DNA of 64,000 nucleotides, from positions 806,001 to 870,000 of the forward strand of contig JAHGAU010000022.1 of the NCBI GenBank assembly GCA_019925105.1. Reading direction: 5' to 3'. The stretch comes from Niebla homalea. Its lineage: Eukaryota; Ascomycota; Lecanoromycetes; Lecanorales; Ramalinaceae. Positions 33,414-46,153 of the stretch are shown here, piece after piece (positions within the stretch are counted from its first letter, which is position 1; the number at the start of each line of letters is the position of its first letter). The position numbers were made by a program, and so were the translations under genes. The notes under the pieces are model-generated. The model had not been told where the DNA came from, did not search any database, and saw only the letters and a program-made list of their open reading frames with translations.

Positions 33414-36400
33414 GATTGATTAATTGATTTATACTACGGATCTAGCTAAGCTAATTCCGGCGTTCCTTAATATACGGCCTTTTAACCTTATTAATAACCG
33501 TAAAAACCTGATACTTATAACGTTAAAGTAAAAACCGGCGTTTCCCAGGCCTTTACCTTCTATCCCTTAAGGTAAAGGATATTAACGGCCGTTTAGAAAG
33601 TAATAATTTATTTATATACTTCCTATATTTTAACTTCTTTAAGAAAATTTATAATATTATAATTATATCCTTATAAAGGCTATTTTTAAACTTATTATTC
33701 TTCCGCTCTTTTATATATTTATATTACTTTAACTTTACGTAACGCCTTTAAATATCCTTATTAATATATATACGCTTAATATATATTTTTTTTATATTAT
33801 TATTACCGTTAATTCTTTTAAAAACTTTTAATAAGCGTTTATTATTATATCTTTACGGCTATAAAAAATGCTTTTTAATTTATATAATTAATATAATTAA
33901 TTTCCGTTTCTTTTTTTTTCTTTTTTAACCGGTAATAAGCTTTTTTATAAGGTTTTTAATAACCTTATTTATTTTTATAATAAAGTTAAACTATAATAAT
34001 AATTTAATAAATATTATAAATTTAACGGTTACCCGGATACCTTACTTTATAAATAATATTTAAAGGTAATTATAAATATTAATTTTTATAATAAGTTTTA
34101 ATTTAACTTTTATAAATAAAGGATAAAAATAAAAACGTACATAACGTCCTACTTTTTTTATTTATATTTATATCCGGTATTTATCCTATTTTTAATATAC
34201 ATAATAAATAAGAAATAAATTAAACCATTTTTATCCGTCCGGAGTTAAATTATTAATATACTATTACCCCTCTTTATAATATTTTAATAATAGAAATACT
34301 TATTAATAATCTTTTTATCGTTAAAAGCTAAATAATAATAGTTTTAAAGTATAAAGTCCCTATATTTCCGTTAACGTTTAATCCATTTTATTTTAATTTA
34401 TAAAATAATTATTATAATTTTTATTTTTTAGATTTTTTTAGTTTTAGTTTTTTTTATGCTTAACGGGAATTTAAGTATATTTAAATTAACCTCCGGAATA
34501 TTAATAAAATTAATTTTTTTCTTAATTTATTCTTATTTTATCTTAATAAAAAAAAAAGGATAAATATCCTTAATTTACTTTTTTTAACATAAAGCTTATT
34601 GAGATTATAATAGATTTACCCGTTTCTTATTATCGTAATTAAGTATATATATTTCTTTAACCTTATTTAAATGATTATTTAATTTAATAAAATTTTAATT
34701 AACGGTATAAAGACCTTAAACTTTAATACTGGGATAAAGGTTACTTTATAAGTACCGTTAATTACTCTTAAATATTAATTCTAGACTTTTTATAATATTT
34801 AAATAAGCTTTTTCTTATATCCCGGAGTACTTTTAGGTATATATTAAATAATTATAATATATATTATAATTAACTTTATTATAGCTTAATAAATAGTCCG
34901 GGCCTTTTATAATATAACTTTCTATATTAGAATAATAAAATAAATAAAAAATTTTTCCTGTAAAGTTATTTTCTTTTAAATTATTCTTATCTAGTTTTTT
35001 TAATTAAACTTCTTATTTATTTAAAGGTTAAAGATTCTAATATTAATATCCGGCTTTATTATAATTTTATTTAAGTTTATTATAATTATTATATTATATA
35101 ACTTTAAGCTTTTAATTATGTAAATAAGCTTATATTTATATAATATAAATTAAGCTTTATAGGTTTTTACTTATTAAAGATAAACTTTATAGGTTTATTT
35201 TAATTTTAAATAATTTATCCGTATAAACATATTGTAAATTAAAAGGTAAACGTTGTTAATAAACTTTTTAATTTAAACCTTTTATTTAAACTTAATAAGC
35301 TTTTTAATTAGTATATTATTAAAAAATAAAAATAATATAAAAAAAAAAAATAATCCTTAAAGAATCCTTATTGTAATAGGTTTTATTAAGCTTATTTTTT
35401 ATTTTAAATTAATTAATATAACTTAATTACTTAAGAAATTCTTTATTTATTTAATTAAAAAAATTTTTTTTTCTTTAAGTTATATAATAATTTTTAATAA
35501 TTTATTTTATTAAAAATACCTATAATATTAAGAAAAAGAAAACTTATAATATACTTCTTCCCGTAACCTTATATCGTATATATGCCGTTAATTAGTTTTT
35601 TAAGGGTTATTTTTATTAATTAACCTCTTTTTACGTTTATTTATTAATCGGAAAGAAGTCCGTAATTCTTTATATAATTATTAAGGATCTTTATTATTAT
35701 TATCTTTAAGGTTTTCTTTAATATATAAAAAAAATATAATAAATTTATAAGACTTTATTTTAAAATAATTTAATTTAATAAACTTTTTAAGGATAATCGT
35801 TTTTATTTTTTTAAACTTACGTAAATAATAATTAACGGTAAAGTATATTTAAAAAGGTAAATAAAAACCCTTTTAGATAATATTATTATTATTAGTAGGA
35901 ATCTATTAAGGATTTTATTTAATCTTAGGGCTTTATCTTTTTTTTAATTTATTAATCGCTTTAATTATTATATTTTATATTACCACCTTATTCATTAATA
36001 TAGGGTTAAGGTATATAACGTTATTAATATTATTTAAGTTAATTTTTAATAAAGGGAGGAAAAATACTTTTTAAAGGCCTTAATCTTACCGTTAAAGGTA
36101 TTAATTAATATTTTATCGGGTTTCTTAAGGAATAAGAATTTAAGGATAAATTTTAATTTTTTATTTTCATTTTTATTATACTTTATTAACTTTTAAATAT
36201 TATAAAATAAAACCGTTAAATTATATATTATAAATTAAAAATATATTTATTTAATTTATTTAATAATCTTTTCCTTTTCTTTTTAAGTAATCCTTAATTA
36301 ATTAAATATCTCTTAATTTTCATACTTAAAAGCTTATTTTATTAATTTTTTCATTTTTATAATTACGGTTATATATCCTTTACTTTAATAAGGTTTAACT

Positions 36401-39234
36401 TTTTAAAAGGGTTTTATTATTAAGATTATTTTATTAATTACCTTATTTAATACCTTTATTATTTACTTTATAAAGAAATCGATTTAATCTTTATTATTTA
36501 ATTAAAAGAGGTCCGCGAATTATATTATTATCTCCTTTATTTTTATATAAATTTCTATTTTCTTAACTGTTTTTTATACCCTTTTTACCGGTAATAATAA
36601 GGTTATATTAACGGTTTAATTTAAGGTTATTTATATAGGTATATAGTTTAAGTTATATTTTAAGTCTTTTTATGGCCTATACATTATAACCGTATTAATA
36701 ACCTTTTCCGTATTAAAGGTTAAATTAATTGTCGTTTTAAACTTATAACTTTTTTATATAATAATTTTTTATAATATTAATAATAAAAACTTAATTTAAA
36801 CGGTAATTATTAATAAATTATCCGATTTAATATAATATATTATATATCCTTTTTCGTTTCATATATAATAATATAAGTTAAAATCTTTAAATAATATATT
36901 TTTACTTAAGGTAATTAAGACCTTTTTAAATAACGGTATTATAAACGGTTTTTCATTATTAACCGGTAACGGATTATATATATTATAAATATTAAGGTTG
37001 CCTTTTAAGTTTTTTTCTTTTATAATATAGAGTATATAAAGGTTTTTATTATAATAAGTAATATCTTAATTATTTATATTAAATTGCTTATTTATAAAGA
37101 AATATATTCTGGTTATCTTATCCTCTTTAAAGGTTAAATAAAACCCTTTTTCCGGATTAATAAATAAATATATATATAAACTATATAATAATTTTTATAT
37201 TATTATAATATTAATATTTTTAACTTTTTTAAATTTAAATATTAATATTATTATTTTAATCTCTTTATTATAAACGTTATATTATATTACTTTTAAAAAC
37301 GTTAATATATTATATATTAACCTTTATAAAGGCTTTTTATTTATATCCGTTTAAGTTACGGACTTTTTATTAAAGTTAAACGTTTTCTAATTTAATATCT
37401 TTTTAATTATTATTAAAGACGTAAAACGGTTAACCCTTAAAGTTAAAATTATAAAGAGCTTCCTTTTTTTTTATTTTATCCGTTATTATTATTTACCCTT
37501 TATTATTTAATTAATTAAGTTTACGTTTTAAAGTTACTTTTAATTAACTTATTAAATTAATTCTATACGTATTATACCGTTAGATTTTCGCGGTTATCCG
37601 GGGTTTTTTATATTTAATTTCCTTAATTTTTATTATATATTTAATATTTTATATTAAGTATTTTTCTTTATTATATATAATATATTTAAACGTATTTTTT
37701 ATAAGCCCTTTAATTATTAATTCTATATATTTATAAATATTATAGTCTTTAATATAAACCGTATATTTTATAATATTAAAGTACTTTATAATAATATATT
37801 TATAGCCTTAATATTTAAAATATTAATAAATATCCGCCGTTTTATTTTACGGCTGAATTATCTTAAGAAATCCTTTTTTAATAATCTTTTTAGTTAAAAC
37901 ATTATTATATATTTTTATTAACGTTACGTTTAATATCATAATAAAGTACCTTTTTATGCGTTTTAAAGAATTAAATTTCTTTATTACCGGAAGAAGTTTA
38001 TAATTATAATCTTAAACTTTAAATAAAAAACCATATTCTTTTTTTTTTTTATGTTTTTTAACGTAGCTTTTTTCTTAGTTTTTATAAAACGTAATAAGTA
38101 TATTTTATTTATTATAACGGTAAACGATTATTTTAAAATTTTTATTAATTTATATTTTCTTTTATTAATTTAAGCTTTAAATCTCTTTAAGTTTTCTTTT
38201 ATTTTTAAAGATATATTATTAATGAAGATATTTTTATTTTATAATTTATATATTACGATAATTTATTTTATTAATAATTTTATTATTATTTTAAAAGTTT
38301 TTATTAATTATAACGGATTTACTTTTATAACCGCGTTTTTCTTTTTATTATTAAATAAGTAAACCGTTATTATCTTTACCTTTTTTAATATAATTATCTT
38401 TTCTTCCGTTATCATTTTATTCTTTATTACGGATACTTTTTTTATTATTTTTATTATTTACCTTTTTTCACTTAAAAGGTTACCGTTATCGGACTTTTAT
38501 TTTATACCTTTAACTTTAAACCCTTATCTTTACCCTTTATTAACGTTTTTATTTTTATTTTTTAAAAACCCTGTAAACGTTCTGTTTCCAGTAATTTTAC
38601 CCTTATTTTTATATAAAAGTCTTTTATATTTTTTAATTTAATCTATAATATCGGTTAAGTTTTTAACGTAATATCCTTTTATTTTACCGTAAAAAGTCTT
38701 TTTAAAGCTTTTATTATTTCCTTTACCGCCTTTTTACCTTTATTTATCGGGCGATATACTATTTCTGTCCTTTACTTTTAATCTTTTAAAATCCTATCCT
38801 TTTTATTAATTTTATTTCCTTTTTATATATTCTTAATAATACTTTTATTATAGTCTTTTTACTTTTTTTTCCGCCTGTACCCTTTATTATTAATACCGTA
38901 CCGGCCTTTTTACCCTTTTATTTACCTATTACCTCCGTATTATTATTACGTATTCTATATACTTTAATACGTATATTTTATTAACCTTAATTCTTTTATT
39001 TATTTTAAGCGTTGTCCGGCTTGTTATTATTATATTACCTATATACGTCGTCGCCGTTTTTATTAATATAGGTTATTTACCCGTTTATTACCTTATTTTT
39101 AATTATTACGTTTCTTCCCCTTATCGTATTTAATATACTTCCTTTACTATTATAAGAACTATACGTATACGTATCGTTTTGGACCTCTGGGGTCCCTTTG
39201 TTCGTCGCCATCATCCACTTTCCTTTTTAAATTC
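33414..39234 (-). mobile_element. Full-length LINE copy L3
   Basis: A 5.82 kb copy on the minus strand, inserted into LINE L8 with a perfect 13 bp target-site duplication. The 3' tail reads TAAATCAATTAATCAATC on the minus strand (33414-33431), next to AGCTAAGCTAATTCCGGCG (about 33443-33461 on the plus strand). The ORF1 start ATGGCGACGAAC is intact at 39211, leaving a leader of only 23 nt. Heavy RIP throughout. Confidence 0.93.
34000..37500 (-). pseudogene. LINE L3 ORF2 remnant (endonuclease, RT)
   Basis: Minus-strand frame with the domain order of L1. The RT FADD-type box reads FINN (35252-35263), so both catalytic Asp are lost by G-to-A. The endonuclease lies at about 37400-36700, the RT between about 36120 and 35050, and the C-terminal domain near 34200. 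ORF1 occupies the higher coordinates up to 39211 and is closed by early stops. Limits are approximate. Confidence 0.82.
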
Positions 39235-39247
39235 TAACGAAGATTTT
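39235..39247. repeat. Target-site duplication of L3, right copy
   Basis: TAACGAAGATTTT, directly after the 5' end of L3. The L8 frame resumes here. Confidence 0.9.
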
Positions 39248-40320
39248 ATTAAAGGCTTTTTTAAAACTATTTATACGGTTTAAGGTTATAAAGAGAAAAT
39301 ATTAACTACTCTTTTATTAAAGATTATTAAAAAGTTCAATAAAATAAATCATAAAAGTCTTTCTTATAATCTTTAAAGGAAAAAGGCTCTATTGTTTATC
39401 GTTAAAATAAATAAAAAGTTATTTAACGGATATAATAACTTTATTCAACTAAGAATAAAAGATATATAAAATAAAGCCGGCCATAACAAGTATACGGTAA
39501 AGCTCTTTTGCTTTATTTATCTTTTTTTTTTTTTTTTTTTTAAAAAAAAGGCCCTTACTTTGGCTATTATTCTAAAATATCCTAGAATAAGATAAAGATA
39601 TAAATAATAATCTTTCTTAATAACGTTTACTTATTGATAAATAAAATATTTAAAATAACGAATTGATTAAATTTAAAATAATTATATGAAGTCTACTTAA
39701 ACTAAACAAAAATATAAAACGCTTAATTTATATTTTATAATTATAGACTATTTTATTCAATCGAATACTTAATAAAGTATAATTTAAAAATAACGGTATA
39801 CCTCGGATTAATAATTATAAAATCAAAAATAAATATTAAAGTTTAAGTTTTTAAGTAAATAAAACGCTTAATTAAAAGTTATATACCATAAAAATAAAAG
39901 TGAATATAAACTTATAAAAAAGGGTTTTATTTAATTCATAGTATTTACGTAAGATATAACTTTATAAAAGACTTAAATAAAATATTTAATAATAATACAA
40001 TCAACGTTAATATATATAACCACTATATAATACGTTTTATATAATATTTAAGAACAAGGGTAGCTTTTATATAATAGCTTTATTTCATTTTAAATCGTTA
40101 TTTTTAAAAAGTTATAGATTTATATAAAATAATGTTAATAATTTTATTGAAGTCAGAAATATATATATTATTAATGAATTTTATTCTAAAATAAAAAAAT
40201 TAAAATAGATAAACTTATAAAATTTACATAGGTAATATAAGAATTAATAAAAGTTTTAATTATATAATAATAGGGTTATATATTATAATATTAACGTAAT
40301 AATATATAGGGTAACTTATA
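39235..40320 (+). pseudogene. LINE L8 ORF2 fragment 3 (RT palm onward)
   Basis: Resumes the RT frame cut by L3: the duplicated site reads on into AFLKLF- and YTV-like segments, then LRIKDI at about 39450, matching the palm of L1. A T run at about 39520-39541 and A run after it interrupt the frame. The 3' end is unclear; no CAAT tail was found before the TIR element at 40351. Confidence 0.65.
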
Positions 40321-40350
40321 ATATTCGCTCCTTAAATAGGGCGTAAATTT

Positions 40351-41455
40351 ACTCCGGGAAGCGGGACGGAATATATCTTATAGGATATAAACGGAATAAG
40401 GACGGGATAAAGATAGGACGGGATAAAATAAATATAATTATACCTGCCTTAACAGAAGGCCGTGGTCTTGGATAACGATACTATGGCCGTTTTATAGCTA
40501 TATAATATATATAAACAGTGAATACAAATTTACCGTTATAATACAATATAAATAAGTAAACGTTATTATTAAAGCACGTTTTCAAGGCAAAACCGATTAT
40601 TGAAAATGGCGTAAATAAATAATATAGGTTCTTAAAGAAATATAATATTAAAACTGTAACTATTTAAAAATCGTTACTTAATTAATTAGTTCTATAAGAA
40701 CCGGATAGATACTATTAAGCCTACCAAGGTAGATATAAGGGAAATACTTCTTTAAAAAGTTATTAATATCGTATGGAATTTGGCCTTAGAAATGGATAAT
40801 TTCGACGATTTCTTCGGGGGGTGACCCGTACCGTAATTTACGCAGTAAAACGTAGGTATTACGATAAGTAAAGTAACGGTAAACATATACCATGCCTATA
40901 AAGCTACGGGCGCATAAATTCATAAGTAGGTAATACGTATTTAAACGAGTCTTAGAACATAATATATATAAAGAATTCTATTAAACGTTTTTATATAAAA
41001 ACGTTAAAATAAACTATTACGGTTTAAAGTATTAAACCGTTACCAGGAATTCACGGCCTTTATACGGTATGCTTTATAAAGAACCGTAAATATAAAGTAA
41101 CCGTATAAATACCGTATTTACACCGTTATTTAAATCCATAGTATTCCGTTAAGGTCAAATTGATACGGGATAAAACGGGATAAAATTAAGCTATATTAAG
41201 ATCTTAATTTTTTATTTATAATATAAAAATTATAATATATATTAAAAAAGATTTAAAAAAATTGGAAAATTTAATATTAAAAGTAAGTTATTTACTTGAT
41301 TTAATTGATATTATCAAGTATTAAAATCTTAATTTTTCCTAATCCTATCCCGTTAAGATTAAAATAAAATAAAATAGAGAAGTTCTTATTTTATCCTATA
41401 CGGAATAGGATAAATATATTGAAAAACGGTTATATATCTCGTCCCGCTTCCCCCG
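40351..41455. mobile_element. TIR-bounded element with GGGAAGCGGGACG ends
   Basis: GGGAAGCGGGACG at about 40356-40368 is exactly inverted at about 41440-41452, and similarity extends a few bases outward and inward. Inside the ends are GGACGGGATAAA repeats (40400-40430) and, towards the right, ACGGGATAAAACGGGATAAA (41162-41181) opposite inverse copies (41330-41410), so the right third could fold back. The middle is not coding. The same motif occurs at 23071. I infer a non-autonomous DNA transposon; the superfamily is unknown. Confidence 0.55.
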
Positions 41456-43822
41456 TAAAAGTAATAAAAGGTTTATAAACGCCGTTTTCATTTTAATAAA
41501 CTTAATATTATTATTAACACGGTTAATAGGCTATATAATAAAGAACAGCGAGATTAATAGAGCAGAATTCTTGATATAAATATTTATAGGTTATATTTAA
41601 GTTACACTGGTTTAATTTAAACCGGTATAAACTAAGGTTTACTTTTCTATTAATGTATAATTATTAAAAACTTTCTAACGTAATAAGCGGGAAGTATAAG
41701 ATTAATATATTTTTATTATTAAAATTATATTAAATAAAATAAAAATAGCTTAGGTAGTTTTTCCGTTTTAAAATTTTCATTATATAATAAGTCTTTTAAA
41801 TTGTAATATAATATTATAAATAAATAATTATAAAAATATATCCGGAGAGTGGATACTCTTCCGTAGGCCGAATATAATATTAAGTAACGAGACGGTAATC
41901 TATAGCGAGAATTAAATAAAAAAAATTTATAAGGACTTAAAAAAAGAGATAATATAAAGGGTAAAGTAACGGTTATAATAATATTAATCGAATAATAAAA
42001 TATTATAATGAATATATTTATTAAAAAATTAAGAAGGTTAAAAGGACTAAAATAAGGTAATCATTAACCTTTACTTAAGAAGCTTATAATATTTAATAGA
42101 TTAAGGGATGAAAATAAACGTATAGTATAAATAACCTGGTTAATTTTATACTATAAATATAAACTTAAATATAAATATTATATATAATATCTGGTTCTAT
42201 ATAAATAAAATATTATTTAATTTTAAAGTCTCTATAAAAAAAGCTTTAGGAAATAAACATAAGCTATAAAATACGCTAATAAAATATAATAAGCCCTTTA
42301 TTTCGAGTTATAAATTAAGCAATTAAGAATCAAAAAACCGGAAAGTAAATTAAAAGAATATAATAAAAAAAGTAAATAATAAAACCGATCGAAAGAATTA
42401 ATAAATAGACTAAGAATAAACAGATAAACATAATTATATAATAAAAATTACTTTATATATATATTAAAAATATTAATAGTAATTTATAGCGGTTATTAAC
42501 GTAAGACTTACTTTCTTTAATGGTACCCTCCTTAAGGTTTTTTTTTTATAGAAAGAAAAGAAAACCAGAATAAAAACTTAAAATTTACTTTAATTTAAAG
42601 GAAAATATTAACTTATAATAAAATATAACTTATATATATTTATATATTAACTTAACAGACTAAAAAGACCCTTATTAACCGTTACGCAATTATATATTAA
42701 CCTACTTTTTCCCTTTATAAAAAAAAAGTAAAAATAAAATATAATTGCTCGGAATAATTACGAACTTCTTTCTTTAAAGTATTTTTATTAATATTAATAA
42801 TATATTAAGGATAATACATTTTTGTTTATATATATCTTAATACCCTTAAATTAAAAAAAAAATAAAGCCAAATATTATTATATTAACTAAAAAATTAATT
42901 ATAATATTATTATTCCCTTTATTATTATCTTATTTCCTTTATTAAAAAGAATATATACTTTTTTACTTTATATTGTATAAAAGATAAAGAAAATTGAGTT
43001 AGATTTATATAAATTACAGAACCATCCCGTATTTATTAATAGTTATAAATATTATTAAAGATTACTGAATAATAAATTTCATTAAGTTTTCCTTAAGGAA
43101 TAATAAAATATTATTAAAAATCCTTCAATTCCCCGAGTTTAAAGGGGAACTAATTAATATATATATGGTAAAGGAGGTATTCAGATAGTTTTAAGTATCC
43201 TTTTTAATAATAATAGTAAGAATAAATATAGAAAAAAACTTAATAACGCCATTAATAATTCTGGTTTATACTTTAAAATCTTAGAAACTTTATAATAAAG
43301 AATTATAATATTACCCGGGATTAAGACTTTATTCTACGGCTTTAAAGAGACGGATAAATAGAGAAATAAATTGAATAATAGATAAAAATCAATTTATAAC
43401 TTATAAAAAAAAATTAAGAAAATCGTTTTCCTTATTTAATAAATAAACGTAATAAATATAAGACTTAAAGGAGACGTAATATATTAAGTAAAAGAATTAA
43501 AGATTAAAATACTACTTACGGATAAAGCTTTGAATAACGTTATTAATGTAAACGTATTTTTTAACGATTAATTAATAAGAAAAAGAAAGTACGCTTATAT
43601 ACTCAAGGAAAAGTAGGAGTATATAAAAGATAATTAGAATAAGTAAAAGAAGACTAAAAGTAAATTAAAGTAATAGAGAAAAAGTAAAAGAAATAAAAAG
43701 TAAATATAATTAATAAAATAAATAAGGATTTAAAATAGCTAGAAAAATAAGGACGGTAAAGAAAGCATTTAAAAGATAATAAAGAAGTTTAAAAGCATTA
43801 AAGAAATAATAGAGTAATTTAA
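41456..43822. other. Decayed element body, unassigned
   Basis: About 2.4 kb of RIP-type sequence. On the plus strand about 43120-43822 translates with few stops and becomes very Lys/Glu/Arg-rich near the end, as in C-terminal tails of some transposases, but no catalytic motif is visible. The Gag-only LTR element was inserted at its right end. No host gene is seen. Confidence 0.35.
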
Positions 43823-43827
43823 AAGAT
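43823..43827. repeat. Target-site duplication of the Gag-only element, left
   Basis: AAGAT before the 5' LTR, repeated exactly at 46154-46158. Confidence 0.88.
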
Positions 43828-43998
43828 TGTTATGGTTCCAAGTGGCCTTGCTCCCATGCTCGGCCTACTTGCCCCATAAGGACTAGCTCCCGGGGGCTTG
43901 GCGTATATATTTACCATAAGTGTACCACCTATATTATAGCTACCTTTATAGCTATTATTTATTTATTATTAAAACCTACCTACTTTAATACCCTAATA
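43828..43998 (+). repeat. Gag-only element 5' LTR
   Basis: 171 bp, TGTTATGG...CCCTAATA (from CCCTGACA). The same length as the 3' LTR, with many C-to-T and G-to-A differences, so this copy is more mutated. Confidence 0.92.
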
Positions 43999-44014
43999 TA
44001 ATAATAACTATCCG
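43999..44014 (+). promoter_or_regulatory. Probable primer-binding site, RIP-altered
   Basis: TAATAATAACTATCCG directly follows the LTR. It lines up with TGGTAGCAATAG of TRIM2 if two GG and one GC pair have changed by RIP. An inference from position and pattern. Confidence 0.45.
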
Positions 44015-44359
44015 TATTAATTATAATATTATTATAATCATTAAGAACCCGGGCTTCCTATCGCTAGGATTAGCCGGGCTATTATTAAGTTTAAGCCGTT
44101 TAATAAGAGATTATAGAGTTTTCTATTTTATTTATATTATATTACCCTAAACGATAAGGAAATTATACTATTTTTATTAATTAAAACGTCTTAATATTAT
44201 TATCGAATTATTATTAAGAACGTAAATCGCTTAATAAAAGACTATAGAAACTCTTACCCTATTTACTTTACCCTGCTTTATTGTTTTAATACTTATATTA
44301 TAATACTTAAAATTATTACTTTGATTTATATCCTATATTATAAATAACCTAAATTACGA

Positions 44360-45760
44360 TTTAGACGTAGAAGGGGACGATATCGTTATCTTACCACCAA
44401 GGAATTTACGTTAATAAATTTAAAATCTTACCGTAATAAATTAAGAGCTATAATCTTAATTAAATTCGATAAATTAACGGTTTAATATTATATTTATTTA
44501 TCTTTATAAATCTCGAGATATTTATTAAAATAATAATAAAGAACTTACGTCTTAAAATAAAGAGCTTATTACTTAAAACGTAGAGCTTATTATTTAAATT
44601 ATTAAGTTTAAAGAATAGCTTAATAATATTATTAAAAAGGAGGCTATATAAGATATCTATAATTCAGACGATAAAGACGTTATTACCGGTATTAAAGCCT
44701 TAATCCCGAAGATTAAAAAATCACTTATATTACGTAACCTGCGTACTCCACGTACTCCATAATACTCCCCGCAACCCGGGTCTATCCCTATATAAGGAGT
44801 GAATAAGAAATACTTAGATATACTGTTATTCCGCGGTTAAAAGGAATAATAAGATAGTTAAAGATTATACTTTAACTTAAAATTCCGTTAAAGTATTATA
44901 CTCTTTACTTATAAGTCCGATAAAATGGACTATATCCGTGATTATTATAGAGATAATATATTTAATTTATTTAAAGCTCGAGCCAATTTACTTTTAAACG
45001 ATTTATATATTTAATTGGCTTAAATAATTAAAAATTTAAATAGTATATTTGGTATATATAATAAAGTCTCTATATATAATATTTAATTATACTTACCAAA
45101 CTTCGGTATAAATAAAAAGGGCAAGAAAAATAAGATATTTAATAAGTTTTATACCCGATTCTTAACTATAATTACGTTTTTAAACTATTCTAAGCTTTAT
45201 AAAATCTTGGCCTTACGTAGGCTTTTTATTTTAAAGCTCCGTTATTAAATTGCGGACGGCTTTATTCCTATATTATATTATTAATTTATTAGTTATTTAC
45301 GTTAATATAATCTTAATATACGTTAAATTAAGAGTATAAGCTCTTAAAGCCGGTCCCGGTTATCTTAGTCGACTTAAATATTATTAAATAACAATCTCGA
45401 GGAGATTATTAAAGATAAATTTAAAACCATTTACTTTAACTACTTTAAAGACGAGATTTTACGTTGTAAGCTATGCGTTAAATATCTGAAACCAGGACAC
45501 CTACCTACTTATACCGGTACACCCTATAAGGGCTCCGTACCACTCTTATATAATAAAGCCAGGAAGGTCCTGGATACTTAAAATTAAAGTAATACTCAGA
45601 GAGCCCGTTAGTAAGTAAGCCTGCTTTAAGGGCATTTAATTTTTCAATAAAAACTATAGCAATAACGGTAATAGCCACTTACCTTATACTAAGCCCTTTT
45701 TCAGTTAAAAAGTATATAACCCGGCTATTTATCGGAGAATGCGTTAATCGACTTAGTTCC
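44360..45760 (+). pseudogene. Gag-like ORF remnant
   Basis: One plus-strand frame runs through most of the interior with few stops. About 44930-45250 translates to a Gag-like helical segment (KSDKMDYIRDYYRDNIFNLF, then FYTRFLTIITFLNYS and LRYIADG-like residues), similar in layout to the Gag domain of fungal LTR elements. At 45474-45512 it reads CVKYLKPGHLPTY, which looks like a zinc knuckle whose second and last Cys became Tyr, although the last spacing is one short of the usual CCHC pattern. In a living copy it would package the RNA of the element. Start and stop codons are not certain. Confidence 0.6.
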
Positions 45761-45969
45761 TATCGGTTTTTTCCTTAGTTTTTTTACGTCTATACCGGTA
45801 TAAATACGGTTTTTTTTAATATATATCTCGAGCGGTCTTTAATATTTAATAACCACGCTTACTTATAATAATTACGATATACCCGGGGCTTTATCTGGAT
45901 AATATCTTACCCCGAGGATGGTGTTAATAATGGTAGATATAGTAAGTGGCTCGTAGGAGCTTACCGTCG

Positions 45970-45981
45970 TGAAGGGGGATC
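45970..45981 (+). promoter_or_regulatory. Polypurine tract
   Basis: TGAAGGGGGAT ends a few bases before the 3' LTR at 45983, the usual place for the primer of plus-strand DNA synthesis. It is one of the few purine runs here not reduced to A by RIP. Confidence 0.65.
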
Positions 45982-45982
45982 G

Positions 45983-46153
45983 TGTTATGGTTCCAAGTGG
46001 CCTTACTCCCATGCTCGGCCTACTTGCCCCATGAGGACTAGCTCCCGGGGGCTTGGCGCATACATCTACCATGAGTACACCACCTGTATCATAGCTACCT
46101 TCATAGCTATTATTCATTCATTACTAGGACCTACCTACTCCAGTACCCTGACA
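45983..46153 (+). repeat. Gag-only element 3' LTR
   Basis: 171 bp with intact ends TGTTATGG and CCCTGACA and normal base composition. A minus-strand open frame across it and its flank is a shadow. Confidence 0.92.

Larger units (their letters stand above)
43828..46153 (+). mobile_element. Gag-only LTR retroelement, 2.3 kb
   Basis: Two 171 bp LTRs flank a 1984 bp interior, with a perfect 5 bp target-site duplication. The LTRs start TGTTATGGTTCC and end CCCTGACA. A primer-binding site and a polypurine tract lie in the expected places and give plus orientation. The interior contains one decayed Gag-like frame and no protease, RT or integrase; at this length there is no room for them. It is larger than a TRIM and resembles non-autonomous elements that supply only Gag. 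RIP is moderate inside and light in the right LTR. Confidence 0.88.

Noticed and set aside
45872..46117. Minus-strand open frame across the 3' LTR
   Set aside because: It spans the polypurine tract and LTR of the Gag-only element and has no counterpart in the other LTR.
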